From positions 372,001 to 436,000 of the forward strand of contig CP085834.1 of assembly GCA_020809705.1 (NCBI GenBank): a stretch of DNA of 64,000 bases, read 5' to 3'. Every line of letters begins with the position of its first letter. The stretch's first letter is position 1. Shown here piece by piece: positions 1-10,783 of the stretch. The DNA comes from Calonectria ilicicola. Taxonomy: Eukaryota; Ascomycota; Sordariomycetes; Hypocreales; Nectriaceae. The translations under genes were made by a program, and so were the position numbers. The notes beneath the pieces are model-generated. The model made no database searches, was not told where the DNA came from, and saw only the letters and a list, made by a program, of their open reading frames with translations.

Positions 1-163
1 TATGCTGTTTTTAGCGGCCTAAAGCATACAATATTAAGTGGCTAAAATAGATGTTAAATAAAAACTTATAAAATAATAAATATAACCTAAAATAACTCTC
101 TAAATATTAAACTTTTAAAGATAAAAGTTAAACTATTGAATAGCTGAATTTTTTCTTACTATT

Positions 164-303
164 TGTAAGGATCCGTACTTCCCATTACGTCAATTAGCCC
201 GTCAGGCCAAAAGATAAGTCAATAATCGCAATGCTTGCAATTACAGGTACGGATAACAGCTATTAAATAGGGTCTCGTGCGCCTGGTTGCACAGGTCGTA
301 ACA
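164..303. repeat. Left terminal repeat of the TRIM-like element
   Basis: This is the 140-bp copy whose partner is at 519-658. It starts TGTAAGGATCC and ends GGTCGTAACA. CTATT precedes it at 159-163. Confidence 0.85.
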
Positions 304-518
304 CGATGTCTCCCCTCCAATGGGCATGCCCTCAGGCCCTATTGCCTCTCATTGGTTCACTGCGCTGATAAGGATAACCAAGCCTTATCATCTTGCGCCA
401 CACATAGCTGCCTCACCCCAACTAGCCACAGCGGGGCCTAGTTTGAGCCGGCGTTGAATTCCTTGTCAAAGCATGTGACCCTGGAATCGAACTCATGACC
501 CACAGTATGCGATTATCG

Positions 519-658
519 TGTAAGGATCCGTACTTCCCATTACGTCAATTAGCCCGTCAGGCCAAAAGATAAGTCAATAATCGCAATGCTTGCAATTACA
601 GGTACGGATAACAGCTATTAAATAGGGTCTCGTGCGCCTGGTTGCACAGGTCGTAACA
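519..658. repeat. Right terminal repeat of the TRIM-like element
   Basis: This is the second 140-bp copy, matching 164-303. CTATT follows it at 659-663, completing the target-site duplication. Confidence 0.85.
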
Positions 659-747
659 CTATTATAAGCTAATATAGTATTAATAATACTATATATACTG
701 TATAGAAAAATCAAATATTTTGATTTATAATAAATGATTATAAATCC

Positions 748-895
748 ATTGATTTATAATATAAAAGGCTTATAAATCATTGATTTATAATATAAAAACT
801 TATAAATCATTGATTTATAATATAAAAACTTATAAATCATTGATTTATAATATAAAAACTTATAAATCATTGATTTATAATATAATTGCTTAGAA
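748..895. repeat. Tandem repeat, about 30-bp AT-rich palindromic unit
   Basis: Five successive units start near 750, 781, 811, 841 and 871. The middle three are 30 bp long and appear identical, the first is 31 bp with a small change, and the last is partial. Each junction contains TATAAATCA, one central T, then TGATTTATA, an odd palindrome that could form a cruciform. There is no coding potential. It sits in an AT-rich, gene-free stretch. Confidence 0.85.
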
Positions 896-2220
896 ATTAA
901 AATATTGAAATTGCTGATTAATAAAGGAAATATTCATCTATATATATAACATATAGCCCCTCTAAAATAAAATAATAATACAATATATACTTATTTAATA
1001 AGTTTAATTTTAAGCTTATCCTTTTTACCTTCCACTGTATTATAACCTCTAACAATAGATAAGATAAATGAGGTGGTATGTAAAGTGTAATAATTTTATT
1101 ATTCTTATAATATTTTTTAAATTTGATTAAATAATAACTTTTATATCTATCAAGAACTAAGAAATAATAATAACTAATTAATTAATTACTTATATAATAA
1201 TTAAAGTACTTTAACTACTTAAGATCTATTTTATTATCAGTCCAGCTATTTTAAGTAATTATAATAGCCTAATTGCCTAGAAGGTTGCTTTCTTTATACT
1301 AATTAGTAAGATGATATTGGCCTGCAGTAATAAGAAATAGCAGGATAGCCTAGCCTTTTATATTAATAGCTTTAATTACTATTATCTATTCTCGGTTTCT
1401 AGGCTAGATCAATTTCAGGTTTATATATCTTTCTATACCTATTATAACCATTCTACTTACAATAATATCTATTATAAAGCTAATCTTATTAAAGTTATAG
1501 ATATTATCTAATTAAATATTATACTTACTTATTATATTAGCTACAAGCTAAAACTAATTATTAATTATCTTTAAATCTTTATATTTAACCTTTTTATAAT
1601 TATATTTTTAAAAGAATTATATTTTAAACTCTAAATAATATTTAATAAAATTTAAAACCTACTACTTACTAATAGATAATATATTTTAATTAAAAAATAA
1701 TTAATCAGTTATTTCTTAAACAATATATAATCTTAAAAGAATCCTCATAAATCTAGATCTAGAATAAAGCTAATAATAATCTCTTCTTTTAAATTAAATA
1801 ACTTACATAAATTAAGGATAATATCATCTCAAGATTAAATTCCCTACTACCAACAATATAATCACCACCAACTTACTCTATAGACTGCTATAACTTTTTA
1901 TATACTTAATTTTAGGTCATTTTGAAAGGCTTAAAGATAAAGAATAGCTTTAGCTTTAGTATTTGATTGGGACATTACTGGTTGTTAAGAAGCATTTGAT
2001 TAAATGATTTGTGTTGTGTATGAGGGATTTATGGTGCGCTCGCTTATGTGGTGCGCTCGCTTATGGAGTACGTTATTACTTTTTTTTATTTATGTTTTCT
2101 TCTACTACCAAAATGTAAGAAAGCGGGAAGAGGGGTAGGAGAGCATGAGAGTTGTGCAGACACCTCCACTACTCTAGCTCGATTTGACTACTTTCAGTAA
2201 TGTCTCGTTTCATTTTCGTT
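896..2220. other. AT-rich gene-free region, probably degraded repeats
   Basis: The sequence is very AT-rich, full of TAATAA and ATTATA runs, with stops in all frames and no believable gene. This is the appearance of transposon DNA eroded by repeat-induced point mutation. At 2032-2065 a 17-bp unit (TGGTGCGCTCGCTTATG) occurs twice in tandem; it is the only GC-rich part. No element family can be named. Confidence 0.6.
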
Positions 2221-3261
2221 CTATTGAAGCTTCAAGATCTCAAGCGTCTGTTCCCAAAGCTTCTTTTCTTTAGCTTCATCATAAGCATAAGGTTTGACAC
2301 CTTTTGACCCTGGGATGAGCGTCTCTTCTGAAGCTGCATCACAATCCTCCAGGTACTTTCCACCTTTGCCCTCCCATTCATGTGAGACTGCAGCATATAT
2401 GGTTGTTGCCGCACCTTGTTCCGTGTTTTTCATGAAGTCTGTCACATCCTTGTTGCTGGTCCAACCTCGCTTGGTTTCCTCCGGAACGTGCTTTTGCAAA
2501 TTGGTGAAAATACCACCAGGCATCAGACTTAGCGCATGCAAGCCCTGAGGTCCATAAGTACGATCAACATAGTTGGCCATGTAGATCTGGGCCAATTTGC
2601 TTTGTCCGTATGCGATCCAAGGCCCATAGGCCCCCTCCTTTGTGAGGTTTAGATCATCAAAGTGAACCTCTGAGGCGTGGTGTCCAGAACTCGACACATT
2701 GACAAGGCGAGAATTAAACTCTGGGGTTGATGCCTTCAGAAGCGCGTCTTTTAGTAACCAGAACAATAAGAAGTGTCCAAGGTAATTGGTTGCAAGCTGA
2801 ATCTCAAATCCATCAACTGATTCCTCGCGTTCGGGAACAGCCATCACGGCAGCATTGCAGATGAGAACGTTCAAGGTAGGCGATTTCTTCATGAATTCGG
2901 TTGCCGTCGCGCGTACGGAATCAAAGGAACTGGTGTCCAACTGCAACAACTCCACACGGCCGGGCTCCAGAAAAGAACCACAGGCCGCTTGTCCTCTTTC
3001 CAAAGATCGCACTGCGATAAACACCCTTGCCCCAGTTGCAGCTACAGCACGGGCGGTCTCGATACCGATGCCTGAGGAGCACCCGGTGATGAGAAAAACC
3101 TACAAGCAGGTTAATTGATGGTATTAAAAAGTGAGGAGGGCTGTTTTTACTTTTCCTTTCATATTATTCTTGCGGTCTTCATCTTCGATGATCTGTAGGG
3201 CTGTTGGGCGGGAGTCGCCAGGACCTGAGGGCTTTTCGAATGTTGCGGCGTATCGAGACAT
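2221..3261 (-). CDS. Short-chain dehydrogenase/reductase (SDR), retinol-dehydrogenase-like
   Basis: Exons are 3261-3151 and 3099-2221, with a 51-bp GT..AG intron between them; the product is 329 aa. It is an NAD(P)-dependent oxidoreductase of the classical SDR family, of the type often annotated as retinol dehydrogenase 12, WWOX or TIC32-like. Motifs are the cofactor-binding TGCSSGIG at about residues 42-49, an NAAV motif in place of NNAG, the catalytic Ser in NVSSSG, and YGQSK (YxxxK). The first exon supplies 37 residues and is needed to complete the beta-1/glycine-rich segment, so the start at 3261 is preferred over the internal ATG. The substrate cannot be read from sequence. It diverges from the Zn2Cys6 regulator that starts at 4105, which could control it. 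Confidence 0.88.
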
Positions 3262-4104
3262 TGTGTTTTGGAATTCAGCTATTGTGTTTGTTGACGAGTA
3301 CTCTCAAGCAGTGGGACAGTCGACTTATAAAGAGGAATGATGTATGTAGTTAGGTTAAGCCATCCAATGATGTTCATGCATGGTGGAGGGGATAAGGGGC
3401 TTAAGTCCGAAAGTTTGTCGAGATGCATCCGCAAATTGCTTAAGTCAGCCACGATGCATGGCTGAGCATACATTTGTAACCCGGAATTATCTTAGTTCTC
3501 CGATGGATCGTTTATTTGACATGGATCTGTGCTTTTGAGCGGCGATTATGACACTGGATTGAATCAATTGGACGGTATCCTTTTCATAAGCCCGCTAGCG
3601 CCGGGAGACAGCAGATCCGATGGAACAGTTGAACATGATGTCATTATCAGCTATCCAATCCAGTTTATACCGTACCATGACGGGGCAAATAAATAAAGCT
3701 GGACTGGGAATAAAAAACCATGAGCCTCTTGTCAATGAGAGAGAGTCGCCTCCCCAGCTTACAGCAGTGTCAGTGAATTTGCAGGGAATCAGATTAAAAC
3801 CACCATTTTGCCGGCAAATTCGAGGAAATGGTGAAAAGTCCGTCCAATTCCATCCAAAAATCTTTGCCATAAATTCAACTACATTTACAGTGATTAATCT
3901 CTTTCGGATGAGCGACATACGTCTGGAACATGTGATCATCCATCTTTGTTGCAGGTCGCTTGTCATGGTCTCCTGTGTCACGTGGCTGAAAATGCGACTC
4001 TTCAGCGGCTTTTGGTGGCCCGAGCGCGAACTGAGTCTTGTGCTCGTCACTGGTCAATTCTTATGCTCTGCTACTCATCCGCTGCATGTAATCCGAGTAC
4101 ATAC
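3262..4104. other. Intergenic region between divergent SDR and transcription factor
   Basis: This stretch of about 840 bp separates two divergently transcribed genes, so it presumably holds both promoters. Open frames here are short and overlap on both strands without coding features. No convincing regulatory motif was identified. Confidence 0.5.
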
Positions 4105-6522
4105 ATGTCACCGGCCAGTGCAAAAGTAGAGCCATTGGCGCGACACGCGTGTGAGCAATGTCGGTGAGTGTGATGAATGGCTGCAAGGAATAACAAGAGG
4201 GAGACTGACACTCCAGAAGACGAAAAAAGACCAAGTGCACAGGCGAAAGACCAACTTGTCCGCTTTGCCAGCGTCTCAAAATACAGTGTCTTTATCTGCC
4301 AAGGGAATTGCCGCATGCCAGTGGTGTGGGTAGGAAGCGCGGAACCGGGGTAACGTGTGTCGTCGATGCAACCTTTGCGCGACCGGCGTGTGCTGACAAC
4401 TTGATCGCAGCAAAAATGTTACGGCAAGAAAAGGAGAGCATCTTCAGCTGATAGAAAATAACCTGTCCGATCTTCTGCAGTACGTTTAGCATAGCCCATT
4501 CTGTTGGCGGTGTCCTAAAGCATGCTAGATCTTTAACCTCAGGCGAGCCCCAAGCATCACATGGCTTGTCGGCTTCAATTCCCGATCCTGGCGACGTGCA
4601 CCAAGAAACCGCAGGGGCAGGGTCTCCAAGCACCTACGTAAACCATCAACATTCAAATTATTCTTCTAAATTTACAGTAACAAGGTTTTTAGCTCCTCAA
4701 ATCCGAGCACCACTTGCCGTGCCTGTGTATGACTAACACGATGCTGTAACCAAAGACCCGAACCGTCACCTGAAGCGCTAGAACACTTTGTCGATGTTTA
4801 CAAGCGACAAATTCACCTACAACCTTTACCGCTATTTCGCTCTGAGGATCTCGCCATTCAATTAGCAGCTGCGCCCCGATTCCTTCTGTGGAGCTTCTTG
4901 TCTCTGACTATGACTATGTCCAGCCATGATTTTTATGAGGGCCAGGAAGCAATTGCGCAAGCTTTCTACGCTCGCTCAGCAGAGGAAGCTGTCATGAAGT
5001 TAGTTTTCAATGGTCTTCCAGTTCCAGAGCTTGACCGGTCCTTGTGTCTCATAGCTTTGAGACACATCAGAAGTAAGAACCCTATCTCGCCAAATGGTGT
5101 AAAATTCTTACCAGATAAAAAGAAAGTGATATAACTAAAGCATGGATAAATATTGGGGCTGCAGTGAGACTGAATTCCTTGCAATCCGTCTTTGATGATA
5201 GTTCTTCCACACCGGTCGATGATTCCCGGTCTAGGATCTACTGGAGTGTCTTTCTACTCGAGAGGCTTTTTAACCCACAGACGCTGGAACCATTTCGTAA
5301 CGAGGCTCCAAAATATCCTGATAGTGCCCCGTTGCCCCCGCCACCTTCATTTGTCGGCATGATAGGTACTGAGCCGGACGCCCGAAACCCGGGGAGAGCA
5401 ACATCGCAGACTCTTGCCAAAGATGTAGGGATAATTGGACACAGTATTCGTATTGTTTCGATTTGGGGTAGAATCAAATGTTACCTGCATCGCTTACGAC
5501 GAGGCGAGATAGAAAAACCATGGTTATCCGACTCGACCCATACAAAACTGTGTATCGAGCTAATCGAGTTCGAGGCTCAACTCCCAAGACAATATTTTCT
5601 CGGCAATGCGGCATTGTCCGAACGAACGACAGCAGAGGTCTCTCAACACCGCGAATATTGGCTTCCTTGGATGACGTCGCAATTTGTCTGGCATGCTGCA
5701 CATGCTATTCTCAACCATCCATTCATCCACTTGTTCGTACTGCGAACCCCAGATAGTATTCCACCCTCTTGCCTCTTCCTTCAGCAGAGAGTGGATTTAG
5801 CTTTGTACCATACAGGATGGCTATTCCGGCTAATCCAACGAAGTCAGGATTTGTTGGAGATATTGGATCCGTTAATTGGTGATATGGTCGCTGCCACGGC
5901 GACGGTGCTTTGGCTGTTTCAGTTTTCGAAAGACACAAAAGTCTCTGACAGAGCACGGGATGATTTGAGAAAATGCGACAGGTTTCTGAGCCCTATCGCA
6001 CTGACATGGCCACATATCTCACAAAAGGTAATGAGTGAATGCATGAATTCTACATACCCGTTTTCTTTTTACATACACATGACCAATTTCTTGGATACAA
6101 AGAAGCTAGTAGGAAACAAAACTAACATCGGAATTCAGCTTGCAACACTGCGAAAACTGCAAGTTCTTGCAGAAAATACTCGCCCAGAATCTACAAACCA
6201 TCACACGACAATCAATTTCAAGGCCTCATGGTTTTGGGACCTTTTGGATCCGAAAATAAGTTATGATATGGAGACTCCATCCCAAGACCAAAGCCTAGAC
6301 TCTGGGGTTGAGCGTGACCCTGATGCGGAAATTTGTTTGAAGAACCATTTTGTCCTACCACTACATGAAGACCAAAATGCGAACCAAGAGCATCAACTGC
6401 TGGACCACGAGTCGGGAAATATGGAGTCATTTTTTGTGAACCCGGAGGACCTTGAACAATTTGACATTGACGCGCTCTCTGGTGACTTCTTACATAATAA
6501 TGTCTGGGATCAACTTTTCTGA
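4105..6522 (+). CDS. Zn2Cys6 fungal-specific transcription factor
   Basis: This is a nuclear regulator with an N-terminal Zn(II)2Cys6 binuclear cluster and a fungal-specific TF (MHR) domain. Exon 1 (4105-4163) encodes ACEQC. Exon 2 starts at 4217 and supplies RRRKKTKC, TCPLC and IQC, so the six cysteines are assembled only across the 53-bp intron 4164-4216. A further exon near 4412-4480 (frame reading GEHLQLIENNLSDLLQ) fits the linker/coiled-coil region. The frame from about 4755 to 5072 reads into the MHR. The intron 5073-5164 and an in-frame 111-bp intron 6028-6138 are well supported by phase. Boundaries between about 4345 and 4760 are uncertain. The C-terminal part reads to a stop at 6522. 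Its target may be the divergent SDR gene or neighbouring metabolic genes; this is inference. Confidence 0.82.
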
Positions 6523-6893
6523 ACCTGGTAGCTTTCTGGAATCAGCTTTTTAGGATTGAGGGAGATGAAAAAGAGGCAGAGTCTATTATCAAGAATATGC
6601 AAGTGGCCATAGATTTGATCGCATGAACAACTCAAAAAGCGGTGGTTTAGGATAGGAAATTGAGAAATTGTCCAAGAGGCTGCTTGGTAATTATTTACAG
6701 TCAACAGTTTAGCGACACGCAGTGGGGCAAAATGTGACGCCCTCCCCCCCCATCTAGGCAGGGATTTGGCGTGAGCGACACAATGGAAAGCTCTTCTGTC
6801 GAAGCGAATCCCCTCAACATGTAACAATACAGTGTCGGCTATTCTTACAACCTTTGGTAAAAGGCTTGAGTGGGAGGACTGTGGTGATAGTGT

Positions 6894-6984
6894 GGGCCCG
6901 GAGAATGACCAGGGTCGTTGAGACTGCGGGTCCGGAGATTGACTAGGGTCAGTGACTTGATGGGCACGGAAAATGACCAGGGCC
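6894..6984. repeat. Three imperfect direct repeats, 34-bp period
   Basis: A 23-bp motif of the form GGGyCCGGAgAaTGACcAGGGTC occurs at 6894-6916, 6928-6950 and 6962-6984, exactly 34 bp apart, with a few substitutions. It lies in the otherwise featureless 785-bp gap between the transcription factor stop (6522) and the asparaginase start (7308). It may be a minisatellite or a repeated protein-binding site. Confidence 0.7.
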
Positions 6985-7307
6985 TAGATTGCGTCTCGGC
7001 TGTTTTGACCAGACAAGGAATAAATCATCATTTCCCTTCTACCATGAGAAAACATTTGTTGGCCTGCATTGAGTTTTGAACTTTGGCGGTTTATCAAAAG
7101 GATCAAGCGAGCACCATTCTATACCAAATGGATTTGCCCATTTACTCCCTTTTTTCTGCTCTGCTCGTGTTGCCGCGCTCGATCAACGAAGAATAAAGAA
7201 CCACAATATATCAGGGTGGGCGTGCATCGCCAGCTGCAATCTTCACAGTTTTGTTGACACTAACTCAAGATATTTTAGAAGATCGCCAATAGCCAATCTG
7301 GCCAACC

Positions 7308-8381
7308 ATGACTCGATCCGAAAATTTACAAAATTGCGTCGTGACCGACAGAGGTGGCATCGTCGAAAATATTCACCACGTTCATGTCGCCGTGACGGAC
7401 TCTGAGGGCAATATAATATTCGCCGTAGGGAACCCGTACAGAGAAACCCTTGCTAGGTCAGCTGCGAAACCTGCTCAGGCGGTCGCCGTTATCGAGACAG
7501 GTGGCTTTGAACAGGCTGGTTTTGATGAGGTTGACCTCGCCCTGATGTGTGCTTCCCACAGCAGCGAGGATAGACATATCAACCGAGCCAAAGCTATGTT
7601 GGCTAAAGCCGGAGTTGATGAGAACTGTTATCGCTGTGGTGGACATGCCTCATTATCAGATGATATCAACCGAAATTGGATCAAGACAGACTTGAAGCCC
7701 ACAGGCATCCACAACAACTGCTCTGGCAAACATGCCGCAATGATGGCTGGGGCTCGAGCTTTAGGCGTCAATATCCAAGATTACCATCTTCCTGAGCACC
7801 CAATGCAAATCCGAGTCAAACAGGTGGTTGAGCAGCTCTGCCCTGACGCCGCACTTGTTCAATGGGGCATTGATGGTTGCAATTTACCCGCTCCTGCATT
7901 TCCATTGTTCTATCTGGCACGCATGTATGCTCTTTTTGCCGTTGCTGTGGATCGCACTGAGGTGGATGGCCTCTCTTCGCAACGAAGAAAAAGCTTATCT
8001 CGTGTATTTCAAGCTATGACGAGCCATCCTGAATATGTCGGAGGAGATGGGCGCTTTTGCACGGAGCTTATGAAGGCGTACGAAGGACAGCTGATTGGCA
8101 AACTTGGAGCTGACGCTTGCTATGGAGTTGGAATCCGCGAATCTGAACAAACCCGCCGATTAGGAGGGAAAGGGGCGCTGGGAATTGCAGTGAAGATCGA
8201 TGATGGTAGCATCGAGATACTTTATGCCGTAGTGATGGAGGTTTTGAAGCGACTAAAGATTGGTCTTCCAGATACAAGACAATCCTTGAGCAAGTGGCAT
8301 CGTCTGGAGAGAAAGAACACAATGGGCGTTGTCACAGGCGCTGTTTCTTTTAATTTCCACCTAGCCGATCTGCTCAGATAA
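7308..8381 (+). CDS. L-asparaginase, rhizobial (ReAV/asparaginase II) type
   Basis: This single-exon gene encodes 357 aa. It would hydrolyse L-asparagine to aspartate and ammonia. The protein belongs to the asparaginase II family typified by the Rhizobium etli enzyme, which is unrelated to the E. coli-type enzymes. The residues known from that family are visible: the Ser-Lys pair in RSAAKP (S51, K54), a second Ser in CASHSSE (S83), K265 in GKLGADA, and the zinc-site residues C138 and K141 (NNCSGKH) plus D189 and C191 (GIDGC). The start at 7308 has a good context (CAACCATGA) and gives an N-terminus of family-typical length. There is no signal peptide, so it is probably cytosolic. Function is confident; physiological role is not. 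Confidence 0.9.
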   Translation: MTRSENLQNCVVTDRGGIVENIHHVHVAVTDSEGNIIFAVGNPYRETLARSAAKPAQAVAVIETGGFEQAGFDEVDLALMCASHSSEDRHINRAKAMLAKAGVDENCYRCGGHASLSDDINRNWIKTDLKPTGIHNNCSGKHAAMMAGARALGVNIQDYHLPEHPMQIRVKQVVEQLCPDAALVQWGIDGCNLPAPAFPLFYLARMYALFAVAVDRTEVDGLSSQRRKSLSRVFQAMTSHPEYVGGDGRFCTELMKAYEGQLIGKLGADACYGVGIRESEQTRRLGGKGALGIAVKIDDGSIEILYAVVMEVLKRLKIGLPDTRQSLSKWHRLERKNTMGVVTGAVSFNFHLADLLR

Positions 8382-8900
8382 AAAAAGAAAGGCACAAATC
8401 ACTACAATTTGCGGAGTAAACCATTAGATGCATGTATTTATTAAATTCTGGTTGGTTCGCTATATGAAATTGCGGTGTATAGATACGAAGATGTTTATTT
8501 GTACTTGTTATGATACCGTTCAAGAACCTCCACTTTTCAGCTCTTTCGGCCCTTTCGGCCGCTCTTTTACCATTCTTTCTAGCCATGTCAAACTAATCCG
8601 TAATAGTAATGGCATTTAAGCGATTGATTCTAAAGTTCCTGCAGCCCATTTGGCCGAGGTCTCCGACACGGATATCACCCGTTGGCCAATATAATATGCA
8701 TGTGGCAAGCTTGGCCCGCCACGCTAGAGAATTTGAATTTGACTTATCGTCATTAAGCTTACCAATGTGAATTTTAAGGTCGTCACTGGTTGGATATTTT
8801 ACTGTCGCCACTTGTAATTGATAGGGCCAAGCACTCACTGGCAGGTTTCTCAGATGGAGTTTTTTGCCGCAGGGTCCAAGCTCAACAGGGCAAATGACAG
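8382..8900. other. Intergenic region
   Basis: I see no gene here. Short open frames on both strands overlap and lack coding features. The distal end holds the promoter of the downstream questin-oxidase-like gene. Confidence 0.5.
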
Positions 8901-8907
8901 TATAAAA
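8901..8907 (+). promoter_or_regulatory. TATA box of the questin-oxidase-like gene
   Basis: TATAAAA lies about 95 bp upstream of the start codon at 9002, a usual fungal distance. A pyrimidine-rich stretch follows it (TCCTCTTCTCTTCCTG). Confidence 0.5.
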
Positions 8908-9001
8908 GGCAGTTCACGATCCTCTTCTCTTCCTGTGCTCGTCAGACTATTCCAGCATTCAACATTTTACTCTCATCTCAAGCATTGGCTAGTCCGCATC
9001 T

Positions 9002-10783
9002 ATGATGGCAACATCAACAAAGATCGTCATCTCCCCAGAGAACACGGGACTATGGGGAATCAAACAGACGGAGGATGCTGCCCGAAAAGTAAGCGAGTTG
9101 ATGCAACGGGACTTGCAAGTAGGTCGCGACATTGTCTGAATCCATGTCGTGTTGGCTGTGATGTGTACTCATTTAACAAAACATTCGCTTAATTCAGGAC
9201 CATCATGTTTATCTAAACCATCTCAGATTTCATGATCACGTAAGTTTGCTAGAGAATCCCTATGTCTGTGTTTATCAATGCTAACAGAAATCCAAGATGC
9301 CACACCACATACTGGCGCTTTATGGTACTGGAGCTAGTGTTCAACAGCTGGAGAATGCCTACAATCTTCGAGATTCCCTTCAACGTCCCGTCCAGTCCTC
9401 CCATGACGACGTGATTGCCAAACTCGATGCGAGTTGGGACAATGCTGTTCATTATTTAGGTAAAGAAGAGTATTATCCAGACTTTCTCATCTACTTTCAG
9501 AAACAGATTGACGCTTTGGGCTACCCCACAGTTGTCAATGAGTACCTCTTCAAGGGCAATGAACGCGCGGATGACCTGCTCGTTAGGCTTCACGCTGGTG
9601 TCGTGCACCCCTTGATCCAGCTCATGTTTGGGCTCGAGTGGAAACAACCGGCCGTCATAGCAGAAGCTCTTGCTCAAACATGCGTGCACGAATTGGAGGG
9701 CTTGGACAAGCTGCTTTTACCCAGCGAACGTCGCGCTTTGGCTGTAGCTACTGGGGCCAAGATGCCGACACTCTTGTCTATGTATGAGAGTATTGGGGAA
9801 CATCCACTGCTTGCAAACGCAGCGCATGGAAATGATGGGACCAAAGTTAGAGGTGGCGTTTTGTCGCGGGCCTTGGAGCCAATGCTCGAGGTCCTCCAGA
9901 AAGTGCATGTCGACCACGATGAGTTGGACGAGAGGACGGCAGAGATGCTTCACACAATCATCCTCGTCAGCTCCAGCGCTGCCGTCCACCCACCCCACCA
10001 CGTCAAGTACGATTTCTTCTTAATGTAAGTACCCTTTTGTGTATGAACCTTTACATATGTTTAGTCTTTTCCAATGTGCTTACCCTCAATTAGGCATCAT
10101 GTCAATTCTGCCTTGACTTATCTTACAATCAACAAAGAAGATTGGATCCCTATCGAAACTAAGATCCGGATGCTTGAATGGAAAATTCGAATGGATCTCT
10201 TTCAATACGCAGCACAGGGTGCCCCGGTTCTGTCCCTTGACCACGTCGCTTCGTATGTTCCCAAGACGGAGTTTAAAATCGAACAATCAGTTCGAGGTAG
10301 GCCTCCTCACAATCAAGTTTTTTTCTTTTTTTTTTTTTTTTGGAATATTCCAAATAAGCCGAATTTATGATTCATCACACTGACATTTTTCGCGTTTAGA
10401 AATCGGGAAAAGACTCCTCAGCTTCGGCGATGATGGACACGGTATCAAACAAGCACGGGCTACTGCCATCGGGCATGAATTGATGAAGCAATACGCTAAT
10501 AGGCCTTGGGTCATCCTATCAGACGATAGAATATGGAAAACCATTCAGCACATGGTTGTCGATTCGCTTGAAGGGCCAGGTGTGCTCTATGTCCGGGGTG
10601 CCGGATTGCACAAAGTTTGGGAGGTAAGTCGGATCGCTTGTAGCCTAGAGTTCAGTGCTAACTAACTTCGCCCTCCAGGATGTCCCGCTCCAATCAGCTC
10701 CAAGACGGAACTCTGAATCGCTTCAGGGTCTGCAAACAGGAAGTGGTAGTTCAGAGGAAGCATTGAAGGGACTAGATCCTTGA
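9002..10783 (+). CDS. Questin oxidase-like / AflY-family protein (DUF4243)
   Basis: Six exons: 9002-9118, 9198-9239, 9288-10024, 10094-10296, 10400-10623 and 10679-10783. All junctions are phase-consistent and give 475 aa, near the usual family length. The family includes GedK-type questin oxidase and aflatoxin-cluster AflY, which take part in Baeyer-Villiger-like ring cleavage of anthraquinone-derived polyketides. Family marks are the DHHVY segment encoded by the 42-bp second exon, MPHHILALYGTGAS, HAGVVHPLIQL, MHHVNSALTYL split across intron 4, and RMLEWKIRMDL. A TATA box sits at 8901. No polyketide synthase is visible in this window, so it is an orphan tailoring-type gene or part of a cluster without its synthase here. 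The substrate is unknown. Confidence 0.87.

Larger units (their letters stand above)
164..658. mobile_element. TRIM-like short LTR element with 5-bp target duplication
   Basis: Two direct copies of a 140-bp sequence lie at 164-303 and 519-658. I see no difference between them. Each starts TGTAAGG and ends GTAACA, the usual TG..CA form of an LTR. The pentamer CTATT is present just outside both ends (159-163 and 659-663), as expected for an integrase target-site duplication. The internal part (304-518, 215 bp) has no coding capacity. It is GC-richer than the surrounding sequence and ends with a tRNA-like motif on the minus strand. The size and non-coding interior fit a terminal-repeat retrotransposon in miniature (TRIM), which would depend on a full-length relative for movement. 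LTR identity suggests recent insertion. The structure is seen directly; the TRIM class is inferred. Confidence 0.8.

Noticed and set aside
750..890. Possible CRISPR-like array
   Set aside because: Units abut without spacers and are AT-only; this is a tandem repeat in a fungal genome.
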